Source: Pascua guehoae
Taxonomy: Eukaryota; Basidiomycota; Tremellomycetes; Trichosporonales; Trichosporonaceae
Length of the DNA stretch: 64,000 bases
Direction: 5' to 3'
Assembly: GCA_001600415.1 (NCBI GenBank)
Contig: BCJX01000004.1
Span: 949,689-1,013,688 of the forward strand
Shown: positions 11,601 to 23,900 of the stretch, one piece after another
How the letters are laid out: each line of letters starts with the position of its first letter
Numbering within the stretch: the first letter of the stretch is position 1
Position numbers and translations under genes: made by a program
Notes under the pieces: generated by a model
The model's input: the letters and a program-made list of their open reading frames with translations, nothing else
Databases searched by the model: none
Told to the model about the DNA's origin: nothing

Positions 11601-13148
11601 CTGGGGTGTTTTTCTTGTCCTTCCAAGGACCGCGCGGGGGACCGCGTTGTGGGGTTGGTGCCGTTTCGAGACTCTTTTTTATGGTGCATTTGCCAGGGAT
11701 GGAGTCGCAGGTGCTCGTGGGATCGTGGAGCCAGGGTTCATCGCGCGCACAGCTTGGCGGGTTGGCCTTGTGGTGGCGTGAGCCTGGCGGCCTGGCGATT
11801 TGGCGGCCTGGCGTGCCAGTCCTGCAGTTGGGCTACCCTCGTTCAGGTCAGATGGACGGCGCGACCGCACCGTGGTCCAGAGGCGGTGACCGCATCGCTC
11901 GCTGTTGGCTGCGGACGAGGGCACCCCGCCCGTGGTTGTCTTTCCAGCCATGCATGCCTCTCAGTGGTGGACCATGGGTGGCCACTGCGTATATGTGATT
12001 GATCCCTTTGGACTCGCTCGTTCTTGACGGCTCTTGACCACCCACTCTACCACTAGCATTGCTTCTGTTGCGCCTCCACATTTCACGACACACACACGTG
12101 TGTTGCTCCTACACACCACCGCCCCCCGATACGGAGGACGCGACTCGGCGCCGCGCCGCGCTCTGCCAAGCCCCGTTCGGAAACACCGAGCCAGCAGGAG
12201 CCGACAACTGCACCGCTTCCCGACCAGACCAGATTCTCCACGCACGACGTGTCGAACTGCAGAGTGCACTGTATCTGCATCTCGACTTGCACACGGCCGT
12301 ATTGAGGCCAACCGGCACCCTCACCGAACACAGCACGTACGCCTCTGCGTCGCAGTTTTACCAGACTGCACAGCACCACATGGCCTGCGACGCGCACATC
12401 TGATTATCTACGATCGTTGTGGATCTAGCCTCGCAGTTCTTGCCTCGGCGTCTAGCGTCCAGCCTCGGGACAAACAACGGTATTCACGGTACAAACGATT
12501 GGGATTACGATTTCTTGCGTTTTGGACACGAGGCGGCGCACTAGTTTGCACCGCTGCACTACGACGCGCTTGCACGAGCCCGCATCAGACATTACACCGT
12601 GTACATACAACTGTGCGGTCCAGTACACCGCCTCTGGGCGCTAGTGACACATTCTCGCTTCCGGTCGACAGCAAGGGCCGCCGCAGTCGGCGTCTGTCCC
12701 TGGTTACGCACCGCACCCACCGAGAGGAGCAACCCCAAGCTATCTTGTTGGCTGTGAGCCGTTGGCCTTTTGCAACAACCAACTGCTCCATCCCCCGCCA
12801 CCACCCGTCTGAATACCTGTGCACCTGCAACTCCCGCCAGCCAGTCTCTCCCGGCCGGCCGGGCTAGACCGTCCTGCGTAAGGCTTTGCAATTGTGGCCA
12901 ACACCCAGGCAGGCCACACACCGCAATCCCCTCCGCCTCCCTCTGGCTGTGTCCTCCCTCTCCCCTCCCCTTTGCTCGCGCGCCAACCACACTCCACTCT
13001 TTAAACGTACTCGTTTCTAGCTTTGAGTCTTCGATTACTCGCCTCCAGAACTGTCGTATCGTTGTTGTCGCTTGTCCACCACCAACCTATCCGCGAAACC
13101 CTCTACCCTCCACCCCCTTGTGAACACCCGCTGCACACCGCAGCCGTG
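8646..13148. other. 4.5-kb intergenic region, no supported gene
   Basis: Scanned in both directions. The only protein-like patches are on the minus strand at 10807-10403 (for example residues FRVWTSVDFPVDYDEALPVG) and 10025-9558. I could not join them by convincing splice sites, and both carry low-complexity or frame-broken neighbours, so they are at most decayed coding sequence. An AT-richer patch lies at 9215-9320. From about 12,760 the sequence becomes pyrimidine-rich and is probably the promoter and leader of the gene at 13149. Confidence 0.5.
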
Positions 13149-15467
13149 ATGTCTTCCAAGATCTCCGAATACAAGGGCCCCGCCTACGGCTCTGACAGCT
13201 TTGACGAAGCCGACAGCGAGCGGCCCCTGCTCGCCTCTACCAATGACCTCGAGTCCAACACCAATGCGTCCGGGAGCACCTCGCCCCGCCGCGGCCCACC
13301 GCGACCCCCCGGCATCTTCCGGCGCGACCCTTTCCTCCTCGCTGCAACCCTGATCGCACCCACGGTTATGGTAGCGCTTTTCATCGCTTTCCCTTTCCCC
13401 ACGACCGTGCACGCGTTCGTCGGCCTCGCGACCGGCCTCGCCTTTTGGGTATTCGCCAGCTGGGGACGTCTGGTCGTCACGTTTGTCGTGCGCACAGTCC
13501 GCGGCGCCACACACGACAAGAGCAGCAAGCCGAAATCAAGCAGATGGCTCTCGACCCACCTCGTCGTCCTCGCTTCGGCGTCCATCTTCACTCTGTTCAT
13601 CTTCTTCTGGGGCGTCGTAGCCCCCGGCGAGTCCCTTGTCCCCTTTGACGCCGCGGCCGAGGGCAAGTTTTTCCTCGCCGCCAACCTGTACAACTCGGAG
13701 CAAATCTTGCCGCGCTGGTCAAGCGAGATGATCCGCCTCATCGAGTATCGTGAGTTCATGTTGACACATAGTGTTTGCCTTGCACGCATGTTGGCGGCAG
13801 CGGCCGCAGCGGCTAGCGGCTCGCCACTGGTGACTGCCTGGCTGCGGGATTGGCACAGCTGTTTCGCCTGCCATATGCCGGGCGCCGGGCGCCGCCCTTT
13901 ACCCTTGCCGATCTGAAGATTAGATACTACCACATGGCTCCACCCGTCACACCTGTCCCATGCTAACAACCAGTCGGACCCGAGCAATGTTTCGTCTCCA
14001 TTTACGAGTCCAACTCGAAAGACTCGACGCCCAAGCTGCTCAAAGACTTTGAGACCAAACTGGACAAAATCGGTACACCCCACCGCATCGTTGTGAGCGA
14101 GACGGAGCGCGCGGCGCCGTACCGCAGTTCGCCAGAGCGCATCGGCCTGCTCGCTCAAGCACGCAACCGCGCACTCTTGCCACTGCAGAGTGAAGATGAC
14201 GAGGAGCGGCTCACCGACTACGACTCCTACAAGAAGGTTGTGTTTTTCAACGACGTCGTGTTCAGCTGGCAGGCCATTGTGCGTCTCCTGGGAACCCGTC
14301 TCGATGACCGCGAGGGATACGACCTTGCGTGCGGAATGGACTACTTTGCCGCCGGTAAGTAATGATGCGTGGGGCAGAGGCGATAGGAAAAACGTGCAGT
14401 GTAGAAGTGTTGGCAACGCCGGGGGGGGGACCTTGATGGCGGTGCAGTGTCACCTATTTCAACCCTTCTGGTGCGGATGACGTATGCCCAACAACCTCGG
14501 CCCAGAATACCCAGAATACGCTTCCCGACCTCCCACAACATCCATGCTGACATTTTTGCAGGCCTGTATGACACATGGGTTGCCCGTGATGTGTGTGGGA
14601 CACCCCTGCGTGCCTTTTGGCCATTCGTCCAGGATCCCCCCTCCATCGAACGCATGCGCAACGACCAGCCCGTCGAGGTGTCCGTCTGCTGGAATGGCGT
14701 CGTCGCCTTCCCATCAGGGCCGTACTTATACAAACCACCGACGCCACAGGAGCCGGACATCTCCGAGGGCAGGGAGATTGTCAAGCGGAGACTAAAGCAC
14801 GACTGGAAGATGGTTGATAATGGTTAGTAGTGGACCAACACAGTGTGGCAAGGTGGAAGAGTGGCAGAGTGGCAGTGGCGTTTCAGGTGGTCCTGGACAC
14901 GAGTGCCTGTCAAGGGAGCCAGCACCATTATCATTCGGCGGGGTAACGTAACATTCTTGGGGTGATGCTAACGCCCAGCGTCTGATCCCAACTCGTTAAT
15001 GTCACCGCCTATCGAGGAGCCGCTTCGCTTCCGCGCGTCCAACATTGAGATGTGCCTGCACTCGGAGTGCTTCCTCTTCTCGTACGACCTGCACCGCTTG
15101 TACAACACGACCGAGCGACCGCCGCGCATTCTCATGAACCCGACCGTTCAGGTCGCCTATCAGAAGCGGTGGTGGACGTGGCACAATGTCGTCTTGCGAG
15201 TGCCAATTATCAAATGGTGGTTGAGTGAGTCTTTTGAGCAGGGTATTAACACCGCCTGTCAGCCCAATCCAAGATCACATTACTGACCAGGCAGCATACT
15301 GGGCACGTGGCTTCCCGTACATGTTTGTCGACCCAATCTACGAGTACTTTGGGCGGCGACGCGACTTTTGCACATGGTCGGCGTTGGCGAACAACCTCCC
15401 CGAGCGGTGTCCGGCACTGCCAACTCGGTTTAAGGAGCCGTGGGGTGAGACGTCATACGGATGGTAG
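13149..15467 (+). CDS. CAP59/CMT1-type mannosyltransferase (glycosyltransferase family 69)
   Basis: Five exons (13149-13749, 13974-14354, 14562-14822, 14979-15224, 15295-15467) keep one frame for 553 residues. All introns start GTGAGT, GTAAGT or GTTAGT and end in CAG. Residues 1-200 carry a Ser/Pro-rich cytosolic start and three hydrophobic segments (near 60-80, 85-115 and 137-157). From about residue 201 the sequence matches the cryptococcal Cap59/Cmt1 alpha-1,3-mannosyltransferase pattern: CFVSIYESNSKDST, then RIVVSETERAAP, ERIGLLAQARNRALLPL, and VVFFNDVVF near residues 288-296, a likely nucleotide-sugar/metal-binding site. By family knowledge these Golgi enzymes add mannose in capsule or glycan synthesis. 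Whether this paralogue acts in capsule formation is inference. The start ATG was preferred over an upstream in-frame ATG at 13023, which lies in the leader. Confidence 0.88.
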
Positions 15468-16714
15468 AGCGTGTTGTGCCAATAGATTTGTACGTACGGA
15501 CATAAAGGACATGGGACTTGGGCTGGACCCCAACGCAGATGCAGTTTATAATTGCACGTTATCGGCGAGGTGTTGCTGGTCGTGTTCAGTGGTCGGCAAT
15601 GAGTGGGGTTGTGTGGCAAGAGGCGGCTAGAATGGATGGTGTTGGCAGAAGGACGTCTGTGGCGTCAGCGGCTGGCTAGGACACAAGTCGGCATGTGATT
15701 GGCTGATTGCCTGGGGTCTAACGTCGATTAGGGATTAGGACTGTGGATGGAACGTTTGAAAATTAGGCATTACGTGCCTCGAATGTCGAGCCGCCATGCG
15801 CTAGTGTGTTTTTCAGACCTCTTTGAATAGCACAGAGGTATTGCACCAGGCCACCAGAGGCATCCTTGGCTCTCCGTCTGCCGGCTGCCTCTGTCCCCTC
15901 ACGTGTCCCTGAGACGTCTCTCTGGCGCTCTCGGCCGCCTCGGTCCATTCGGACCATTCACCGTAGGGGCACTCTGTTGGTACGTCCTGGACTGGACTGT
16001 AGTGCAGGCAGTGGCCGAGACGAGACAGGGCAAAGTGAGCGGCTGTCAGTGCTGGGCTCCATATCCCTTCCCCCCCCTTCCTCGGCCCTCGTTCTAGCTC
16101 AACCTCTACCCATCCTCGCCCACTTTCAACCACCAACATCCAACAGGCACAATCCACGCCCCCACCCGGCCGAGCGATAGCAACGAGCAACGAGCAACGA
16201 GCAACGACCGCGCACCTGCTAGCCCGTCGACACGTAGACCAGAAGTGTGATCTCAACACCAAGGCACATGGACACATTGCATCCGTGTTAAAACACCACC
16301 TGGATCCTGGACTTGGACTTGGGCCCAGCCTCTGGTGCCTCGTGGAACCGCCGTCGCTTCAATCTCGCCTCGCTCCTATCGTTTCGCCGTCTCGTCTCGT
16401 CTCGCCTCGCCTCGTCTGGTCGTCATCTCGTCGTCTCGTCTTGCATCATCGCATCCACACAACACAACACACACACAATTCTCCACCCACCCACCTACTA
16501 GTTCTCGTCTCCTCTGTCGGGGACCTTCCTTAACCGCGACCAACCCGACCCACCGCGCTTCCTTCTGAACGCACGCGCACGACCCTCGCTAGTCGCCCCC
16601 CGACGTACCATCTTCCCTCCACCGTCACTCACTCACACTCCCTTCCAACCTCTTTCCAACCTCTTTCCCCCCCTCATACCAACCACCACACCTCCCGGGG
16701 CCTAGCGAGTCACA
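15468..16714. other. Intergenic region, promoter of the AP180-like gene
   Basis: No gene seen. A short (AGCAACG)n tract lies at about 16184-16207. From about 16,370 the strand is very pyrimidine-rich, with CTCGT/CTCGC iterations, up to the start codon at 16715. Confidence 0.55.
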
Positions 16715-19700
16715 ATGGCGCCACGCCAAGACTATGACAAGATTATCAAGCTGGCGTGCAAGCCCAAGAATGCACCGCCAAAGGCAAAGGTGAGTGCGCC
16801 AGCGGAACGCCATCGTGCCAAGCTCGAGATGGGCCTGCCCAGCCGGGCGTCATGGTCTGCGACCCTCTCCATCTCCATGTCGTAGCGACTCGGCTGACAA
16901 TCAGTACCTCGAGTAAGTCGGATGCTGCCCACGGGGTGCTACGGGGTGCTACGTGGGGTTGGTGCGGACAGATTCGGTCATGCGTGCCACCAGCGATCCA
17001 GCGATGCGTAAGCCAGGACGTCCTGCCCAAGATGCCTGTTGCCCATGTTTTCGTCGGTGGGCCCGGAGACTTGTTGCACTTGTCCAGCTGGCGACCGCTG
17101 CGTCCGGTATCGAATCCATCGCGCCCACGGAGTCTATCTCCACCAGCGCCGCACCGTTGCGTTGGCAGCGATAGACTCTCGAGTCCATCGTGTTGATCGA
17201 CTGGAGACGATGCACGACTACTAACTAGTCACCGATGCCGCACGCCTCGCCTCTTGTCTCCATGCTAACGCCCAGCGCGCTGATTGCCGCAACATGGGAC
17301 GAGTCCACGCTGCCCGACATTACGCGCGCGCTATCGCTCCGTCTCAAGGACTCGAACCCTGTGGTGCGTGCGTGGCCGAGACGAGATCCGGAGCAATCGT
17401 GGTCTTGTGCTCGGTAGTTACAGGCCATACCGCTCGGTATGGCACGGCACAGGCTGCCGGATGCGAGGTCGTGGCTGCGACTCGGCACGAGGAGGGGGCG
17501 AGGGGGCTGGGGGCGACACCCGTGCGACAAGGACAGACGCTGACTTTTGCCCCAGGTCGTGTTCAAGGCCCTCCTCACACTCCACCACCTCTTGCGGGCC
17601 GGATCCGCCGAGAACTTGCTCGCGCATTGCGCGCGGTCAGACTCGCTCAGGCTGCGAAATGTCCAGGTCGCTGCTGAAGGTAGCGGTGAGTGGTGGACGG
17701 AGAGGAATGAGATCAAGGTATGCAGAGAGACTAACCCGCCACAGGATACCGCCCACCGTCCAACTTGGCAGCGTATGCGTACTATCTCGACGCGCGGATC
17801 CGGACGTTCCGCGAGATTAAGCGTGATCTTGTCTTCTCCCAGACTGAGAGCAATAGAAGGAGCACGGGTCTGAGCGCCAACTGTGAGTTGCACCGACGTA
17901 CGGTACTTTGGCGTCATCTGCAGCCTCATCCTCGTCGTTGTATCGAGACCTCGCCTTACTGACCATCCCCCAGCCAAGGCGCGACGCCTGCGCCATCTCC
18001 CAGTAGAAAAGGGCCTGCTCCGCGAGGTCAAGCAGGTGCAGCGCTGCCTCGACTCGCTTGTGCGGTGCACATTCTACGACGACGACCTGCACGACGAAAA
18101 TACAATCCTCGCATATCGCATGCTTGTCAAGGACCTGCTCGTGCTCTTCCAGGCGGGCAACGAGGGCGTGTGCAACATTCTCGAGCACTACTTTGAAATG
18201 TCCAAAGTCGACGCGACCGACGCGTTTGAAATCTACAAGGGCTTTATCAAGCAGACGGACAAGATTGTCGACTATCTCGCCATTGCCCGTCGTCTGAACA
18301 ATGTGGTCAATGTCCCTGTGCCAAACTTGAAGCACGCACCGACATCGCTTGTCAAGGCGCTCGAAGAGTACCTCAACGATCCCAACTTTGAGGACAACCG
18401 CCTCGAGTACAAGCGCTCGCTCGGCGTCGTTGAGGGTAAAGCTGGTGCGTCGGGCTCGACTGCAACGGCAGCCAAGAGCGAGAGCAAGACAGAAGACAAG
18501 GACAAGCCGGCTGCAGAGAGCAGCAGCGAGGCAAAGGCGTCGGCGTCGACCTCGACGCCCGCCCCCGCCGCAGCCACGCAGCAGAAGATCCAGGACTTCC
18601 TCGACTCGATCCAAGCAGACGCGCAGCCGACCATCTTTGGTGGCGCTCCTTCGTGAGTTTTGACGGGGGTTGACAAGAGTAACGATCGTCTGACATGGTC
18701 GCAGACCGACATCACCTCCTGCTACAGCAGGCATGGGACAAATGGGCCAGATGGGCAACCCAATGGCCCAACAGATGGGCCAAATGGGCCAGATGGGTCA
18801 GATGGGACAGATGGGACAGTTTGGTCACATGGGCCAGATGGGTCAGATGGGGCACATGGGACAAATGGGACACATGGGACAAATGGGCCAGTCACCGTTT
18901 GGCACTGTCGGCCCCATGCAAATGCAGATGACCGGCAACCCGTTCCGCCAGTCGACAATGATGTTCGCACAGCAGACAGGATTCCCGCAACAGGGCGGCT
19001 TCCTCCAGCCTCAGGCGACGGGCTTCCTCCAGCCGCAACAGACGGGCGCCATGGCCTTCAACCCGCAACGATCGTCGACTCTTCCGTCTACGCTGCCATC
19101 GACGATGATGACTGGCATGGATCAGTTTGGCCAGCTCACGCAACAGCCACAACATCAGCAGCATCAGAGCAGTCTGTTATCGCCCTCGTCCACGCCTCAA
19201 CCACAGATGACGGGCTTCCTGCAACCGCAGACGACAGGTTCGAATCCGTTCCGGCAGAGCATGATGCTTGGGTCGATGGCTCCGAGTGGCGCCTTCAGCC
19301 AGCCCGTCACCCCGGGCCCGGCATTCGGCACGCGGTCAGCGAGCCCTCCCAGTCTCCTCCAACCCGTCCGCAGCGGCTCGACGCCGGCGACGGCATCTGG
19401 GACTTCGGGCTTTGCGTCCTCGCCCCAGCCCCTCACGGCCCAAAAGACGGGCAGCAACAACCCCTTTGCGCCGCCCGGCGGCATTCCGACCCCCGCTCCG
19501 CCCGTCCCCAAGGCGCCGACGATGAACGAGCTCGCGCACAATTTCCACCAGCAGCAGTTTGCTCTCGCTGGCGGACTCAACCCGCAGCCCGCCGGCGCCT
19601 CGCACGCGTCTCACTCGACACAGGCGCAGGCGCCGCAGTCGTCGCCGTGGGACCCATTCGCGCCGAGCACCAACGCCGGCTCGAACACAAACACAAACAC

Positions 19701-20547
19701 TGGCACAGCCAACACCAATGGTTCGGCAATGTCCGATATTGCCTCTGCGTTCGCGACCGACCCCAAACCGCCCGCCAACGACTTTTTCTCCCAATTCGCC
19801 TCGCTCAACCTGTTATCCAACTCGCAGCCTGAGCAGCAGCAGCAACCCCAGCAACAGCAGCAGGCAACGTCGCCAGGCGGATTCCTCCAGCCGCAGCGCA
19901 CAGGCTTTGGCGGGTCGGCCGTCAAGCCGTTCCAGCCCACGTCGTCGTTTGGCAACTCGCTCATGGAAACACTCCCTCCCATCCCTGAGCCCGATGCCAA
20001 CAATGGCAACTCGCGTCCTGCCGTCGGCGCCCTCGGCGGCCTGAGCGCGTTTGGCTCGGTCGTCGCGTCCCCCACGGGCTCGAGCCAGGGCCAGCCGCCA
20101 AACTCTGCGACGGGAAGCGCCTTCCTCCAGCCGTCGGGCACGGGCACGAGTGCGTCTGGCATGGCGCAGAACCCCAACCGACCAAACCTCACAGGGGGCG
20201 GGTTCCAGCCCTCGTCGTCGTTTGGCCAGGCGCTCGTCGCGCAGCACACGGGACAGCCAGGGCTGATGCGCGCAAACTCGACGGGCGGGAGCGTGTCGAA
20301 TCCGTTCCGCGCCAGTCTGATGCCCGGCGGCGCCGGCGCCGCGGCGGGACCGTTTGGTGCCAATTCGCCGTTTGCGGGGCAGAACCTCGGCGGGGGCAGT
20401 GCGTTTGGTGCTGCCGGAGGGATGGGAATGGGAGGCGGAGGAATGGGAGCAGGCATGGGAGGCGCGGGGGGTATGGGACAGGCGGGATCACTTGGAGGCC
20501 AGGCGTTTGGGTACACGCAGCCACAGCGGCAGGCGAGTCTGTTCTAG
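16715..20547 (+). CDS. AP180/CALM-type ANTH-domain endocytic clathrin adaptor
   Basis: Seven exons (16715-16789, 16905-16912, 17276-17363, 17556-17685, 17745-17882, 17974-18652, 18705-20547) encode 986 residues. The second exon is only 8 nt but is needed for frame and for the ANTH motif KAKYLDALIAATW (residues 23 on). This aligns with the KxKY phosphoinositide-binding site of yeast yAP1801 and CALM, although the basic loop before it is about three residues shorter. The ANTH domain spans about residues 1-290 (VVFKALLTLHHLLRAG and SNLAAYAYYLDARIRTFREI are characteristic). After a linker the tail holds Met-Gly-Gln repeats (about 383-434), several NPF motifs (near 451, 553 and 625 plus one near the C-terminus) for EH-domain proteins, and many LxxQxTG sites of the Ark1/Prk1 kinase type. 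Role: linking PIP2, clathrin and cargo at the plasma membrane. Confidence 0.9.
18733..18897 (+). repeat. Coding repeat (Met-Gly-Gln)n
   Basis: Imperfect 9-nt repeat ATGGGCCAG/ATGGGACAA in the AP180-like gene, encoding about 50 residues of MGQ with occasional GHM and NPM variants. It is likely length-polymorphic. Confidence 0.9.
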
Positions 20548-20952
20548 ATCAGGATCGAGATCCGGGTCGTTAATGCGATGCTACTGTATGCTTGGCATGA
20601 CAATCCATGGAGGCTAGATATACTACAGTGGTGGGGACGGTGAGGCAGAGTGCGGGGTCGGAGAAGCCTGGATGGGGAAGTGGAGAGGGAGTGGGAGAGT
20701 GAGAGTGATTGTTGGTCTGGGTAGTGTTTGTGCAGGGTATCTTGGGTGGATGTGGGTGTTATTTGGAGTTCTGTGTGTGTGGAGTGTGGGTTGGGGAAGA
20801 TATATATAAGAGAGGAACGCGACAAGATAGGGGACGGCTGGCCTTCCTCTGAAGAATCTGCCCGCGTGTGCCACTGCGCAGGCAACGACATGGCGGACAA
20901 GGCAAGACGCGGGTTGTGTCTTGGCCACGCTGCTCCACGTCAAGTTTCGCAG
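20548..20952. other. Convergent intergenic spacer
   Basis: The 405 bp between the AP180-like stop and the TAF1 stop should hold both 3' UTRs. A TATATATAAG string near 20800 resembles a TATA box, but no gene follows it on the plus strand. Confidence 0.5.
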
Positions 20953-23900
20953 CTACCTGCCACCGAGTGCGAGCTTGATCTTCATCGGCGCGGGACTGGG
21001 TGCGGCCGCGTCGGGCGTGCTGGCACTCGTGCCATCAATGGACGCGCCATAGACGCCAAACGGCGTCGGCCCACTGGGGGTGGTGGTGTTGGGGCTGGGG
21101 GCAACGTTTGCCGAGAACTTCGGACAGTTGCGATTGGCCTTTGTGTGCCCGTATGCGCCACAGGCGCCGCAGCGGCGCTTGCCCTCGCCCTCGCCGACGT
21201 CGGGTAGCTCGCCCTTGCCCATGTACTTTTTGCGCTGTTGGCGGCGCTGCTGGTTCTTCTTGAGGCGGATGACTTCCTGGCGCAGAGCCTGGATCTTGAG
21301 CTGGTCCTCTTCGTCGTTGCCCGTCGGCGCGAGATTGTCGAGCTCGTCTGTAAACTGGGCCAGTTTGCGCTCCTCGACGCGGCGCAGGTAGCTCTGGATC
21401 ACGGCCGGGTCGCGCACAATCTCCACCGTCGGCTTGCCCTTGACCTTGCGCTTGATTCGGAGCACCTTTTGGCTCGCGCGGTCGTTGCCCGTAAACTGGC
21501 TCTCGCCGTCCATGCTGAATGCCGACGGCGATCGCGCTTCCTCCATCGGCGAGTCGAATGCCATGGACCCGGCCCGCGAAAAGTGCCGCGGCTCGGGCTT
21601 GCCAAATCGCGGCGCCAGGCCGGCAGGGTTGATTTCACGCACGGCCCCGGCCTCGTCCTCGGGGCGCAGGTCCGGCGCAACCGGGTTGCTCAGCGCGCGC
21701 GCCTGCAGGTCCCACACCTTGCGCTTCTCCTCTTCGTAGATGCGGCTCTGCTCAGCGTTGGAAATCTTGACTGGCCCGCCGCCCGCCTTGGCTTCGGCCT
21801 CGATGCGGCGTCCCTCTTCAGTCTCGCCCTTGCGCAAAAAGTATGCCTTCATGTTGGTCTTGAGGAAGCTGAACCCTTCACCGCGGCCGGTCGGGTCGCC
21901 ATCGCCGTGGACCATGAGCCACGCCTTTTGCGCCTCGGCTCGCTTGTAGTTGAGCGTCGTCGACCATACCGCCAGTTGCTGCTCAATGTCTAAGCCAGTC
22001 GAGTCGTCGCCAAACTCGTCCTCGGCGTTGCCCTCGGCCGTCTTGGTGTAACCTGCATCTCGCAGGTGCTGCGCACCGACCTGCATCGCCTCGTACAGGC
22101 ACACCATTTCGGGCGTCACGAGCTCTTGCACCTCCTTTCGCTCCGTCGGGAAGTCATAGGTGGGGTTCAGCTTCCAGAAGCCAGAGTGGAACGCAGCGTC
22201 CTTGTCATACTCGAGGAATTCCTGATGGGTTAGTTCGAACTTTAGGGAACAAAAACCCACGTTGCCCTTGATCTTGAGGCGCTGGCGCATCTGCAGCTCG
22301 GTTTGGTCGGGGAAGTACTTTGTCAAGCGGGACAGCTTGACACGCTGTTTCGCAGGGTCCGTGTTCTTCTTGATCAGGATCCACGCAACAATCATAAGGC
22401 GCAGCTTGGCCGTGGTAGTGTTCTTGCGTGCGTGCGGGCCGGGGACCTCGGACTCGTTCGGCACTGTTTGTCCCACAACGAAGACGTCCTTGATCTCACG
22501 GATGTGGTAATTCACATGCCCATTGATGGTTTGGCTGGTGAGTTAGGAACTACCCGACCAGCGCATTACCCACCGAATAACCAGGAAATCAGTCGTATTG
22601 GGCTGGTGCTTGAAGATCGGGGCACGAAGCAGGTTGTTGTGAATAACCTGCGTCACCTTCCCGGGGTCGACATAGCTGAGAAGGAAGGGCTCTGCGTCGC
22701 CAACGTTGAGGATCGACGGCTGGCCGAGCTCGAGCTGACAGGTGAGCTGATGTCGGAAGTTGACAAGCTAGCTCACTTTAGGCACTGTTTCGTCCTTGTC
22801 GTCCTTCTTGCGGTAGTAGTTGACAATTGTCGTGCCCATGCCATAGTTGCTCATAATGGGCGGATACTCTTCTGAAAACTCGAACAAGACATATGGGCCC
22901 TTCTCTGTCAATGTCAAGTCCTTTGTTGTCTTGAAGCGTTCTGATGGATCCGTCATGAGCTTGCTCTTTCGCTGCGACGACTGTGGGTTTGACTTGAGCT
23001 TGGAGAAGGAGAACCATACGCCAGTAGGGAACTGAAGCGGCGGACGGTGCCATGCGCGCGCCTCCGTCTTGTTGAGGGTCGTCTTGTACTGCAGGTGTCA
23101 GTGCCCAGCTCAAGACCGTGAGATGGCGAGCGGGAAGGGACGCACGAAGGGCATCTGGAGGACCTTGGCCGGGTACGAATGAAAGACCTCGATAGCACCA
23201 AAGGTCTGACGGATGCGGAAGCGCGAGGCACGGGTGTGCTCGTACAGGTGGTCGTTTGATAGGTTGAACGGGTCGAGTTTCGGGAGCGGTGCAGGTTCCT
23301 TGATCTCCTTCTCCTCGGGCACCTGGGCGACACTCTCTTCCTCTTCCTCGTGCGCTTCAATTAAGTCGGGTGATACGCGGCGGGCATCCCAGATTACTTC
23401 GTTGAGCCAATCCGCCGACTCGAGGTCCTCGTTGCGAAGCATCAAGGGGTCGTGCGTTGGTCGCGTTTTGGATTGTTCACTAAAGGTTAGCGGGTGCTGC
23501 ATCAGTGCGGATAAGGGTGCTGGAATGCGCATGGAAGGAAGAGGAAGGAGTCCGATGAAGCCAAACGATGGGAGAAGAATGCCGAGGGAAGGTAAGAAAC
23601 AGAGAGGCAGGACAGGGAACGACGAGGACGGCAGCAGTTGCGAGAACGTGCCACTCACAAGGAACACAAGACAATGTCGCTCTCCCATTCTGCCAGGTCC
23701 AGAGGTCGGGCTTCGTCCATGTCGACGTCCTCTAACAACAGCACATCTGGTGGCGGCCGCGTCATCTCTGCTCTCCGTGCGTCGCGCGCCTCGCGGATCC
23801 ACTCGGGGTCAAAGAATGAGCCGATGGCATTGAGGTAGTTTGGTCGCCTGGGGTCTGGCGTCGGCAAGGGTGGGAGGTTGGGTAAGAGGAAGCTGACGCG

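Noticed and set aside
12034..12867. 277-codon plus-strand open frame upstream of the mannosyltransferase
   Set aside because: Composition follows the pyrimidine-rich leader DNA, with no domain, no splice signals and no conserved-looking segment. It overlaps the likely promoter.
17340..17365. tRNA T-arm-like string (ACTCGAACCCTG)
   Set aside because: It lies inside an AP180 exon (KDSNPV) and has no partner stems.
19611..20516. 301-codon minus-strand open frame opposite the AP180 tail
   Set aside because: A mirror of a repetitive, stop-poor coding exon. The plus-strand frame has NPF and kinase-site motifs and joins the ANTH exons.
20799..20812. TATATATAAG as a plus-strand promoter
   Set aside because: It lies in a convergent 3' spacer with no plus-strand gene downstream; the following sequence is TAF1 on the other strand.
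21238..21993. 251-codon plus-strand open frame opposite TAF1
   Set aside because: Antisense shadow of TAF1 exon 7. TAF1 motifs are clear on the minus strand.
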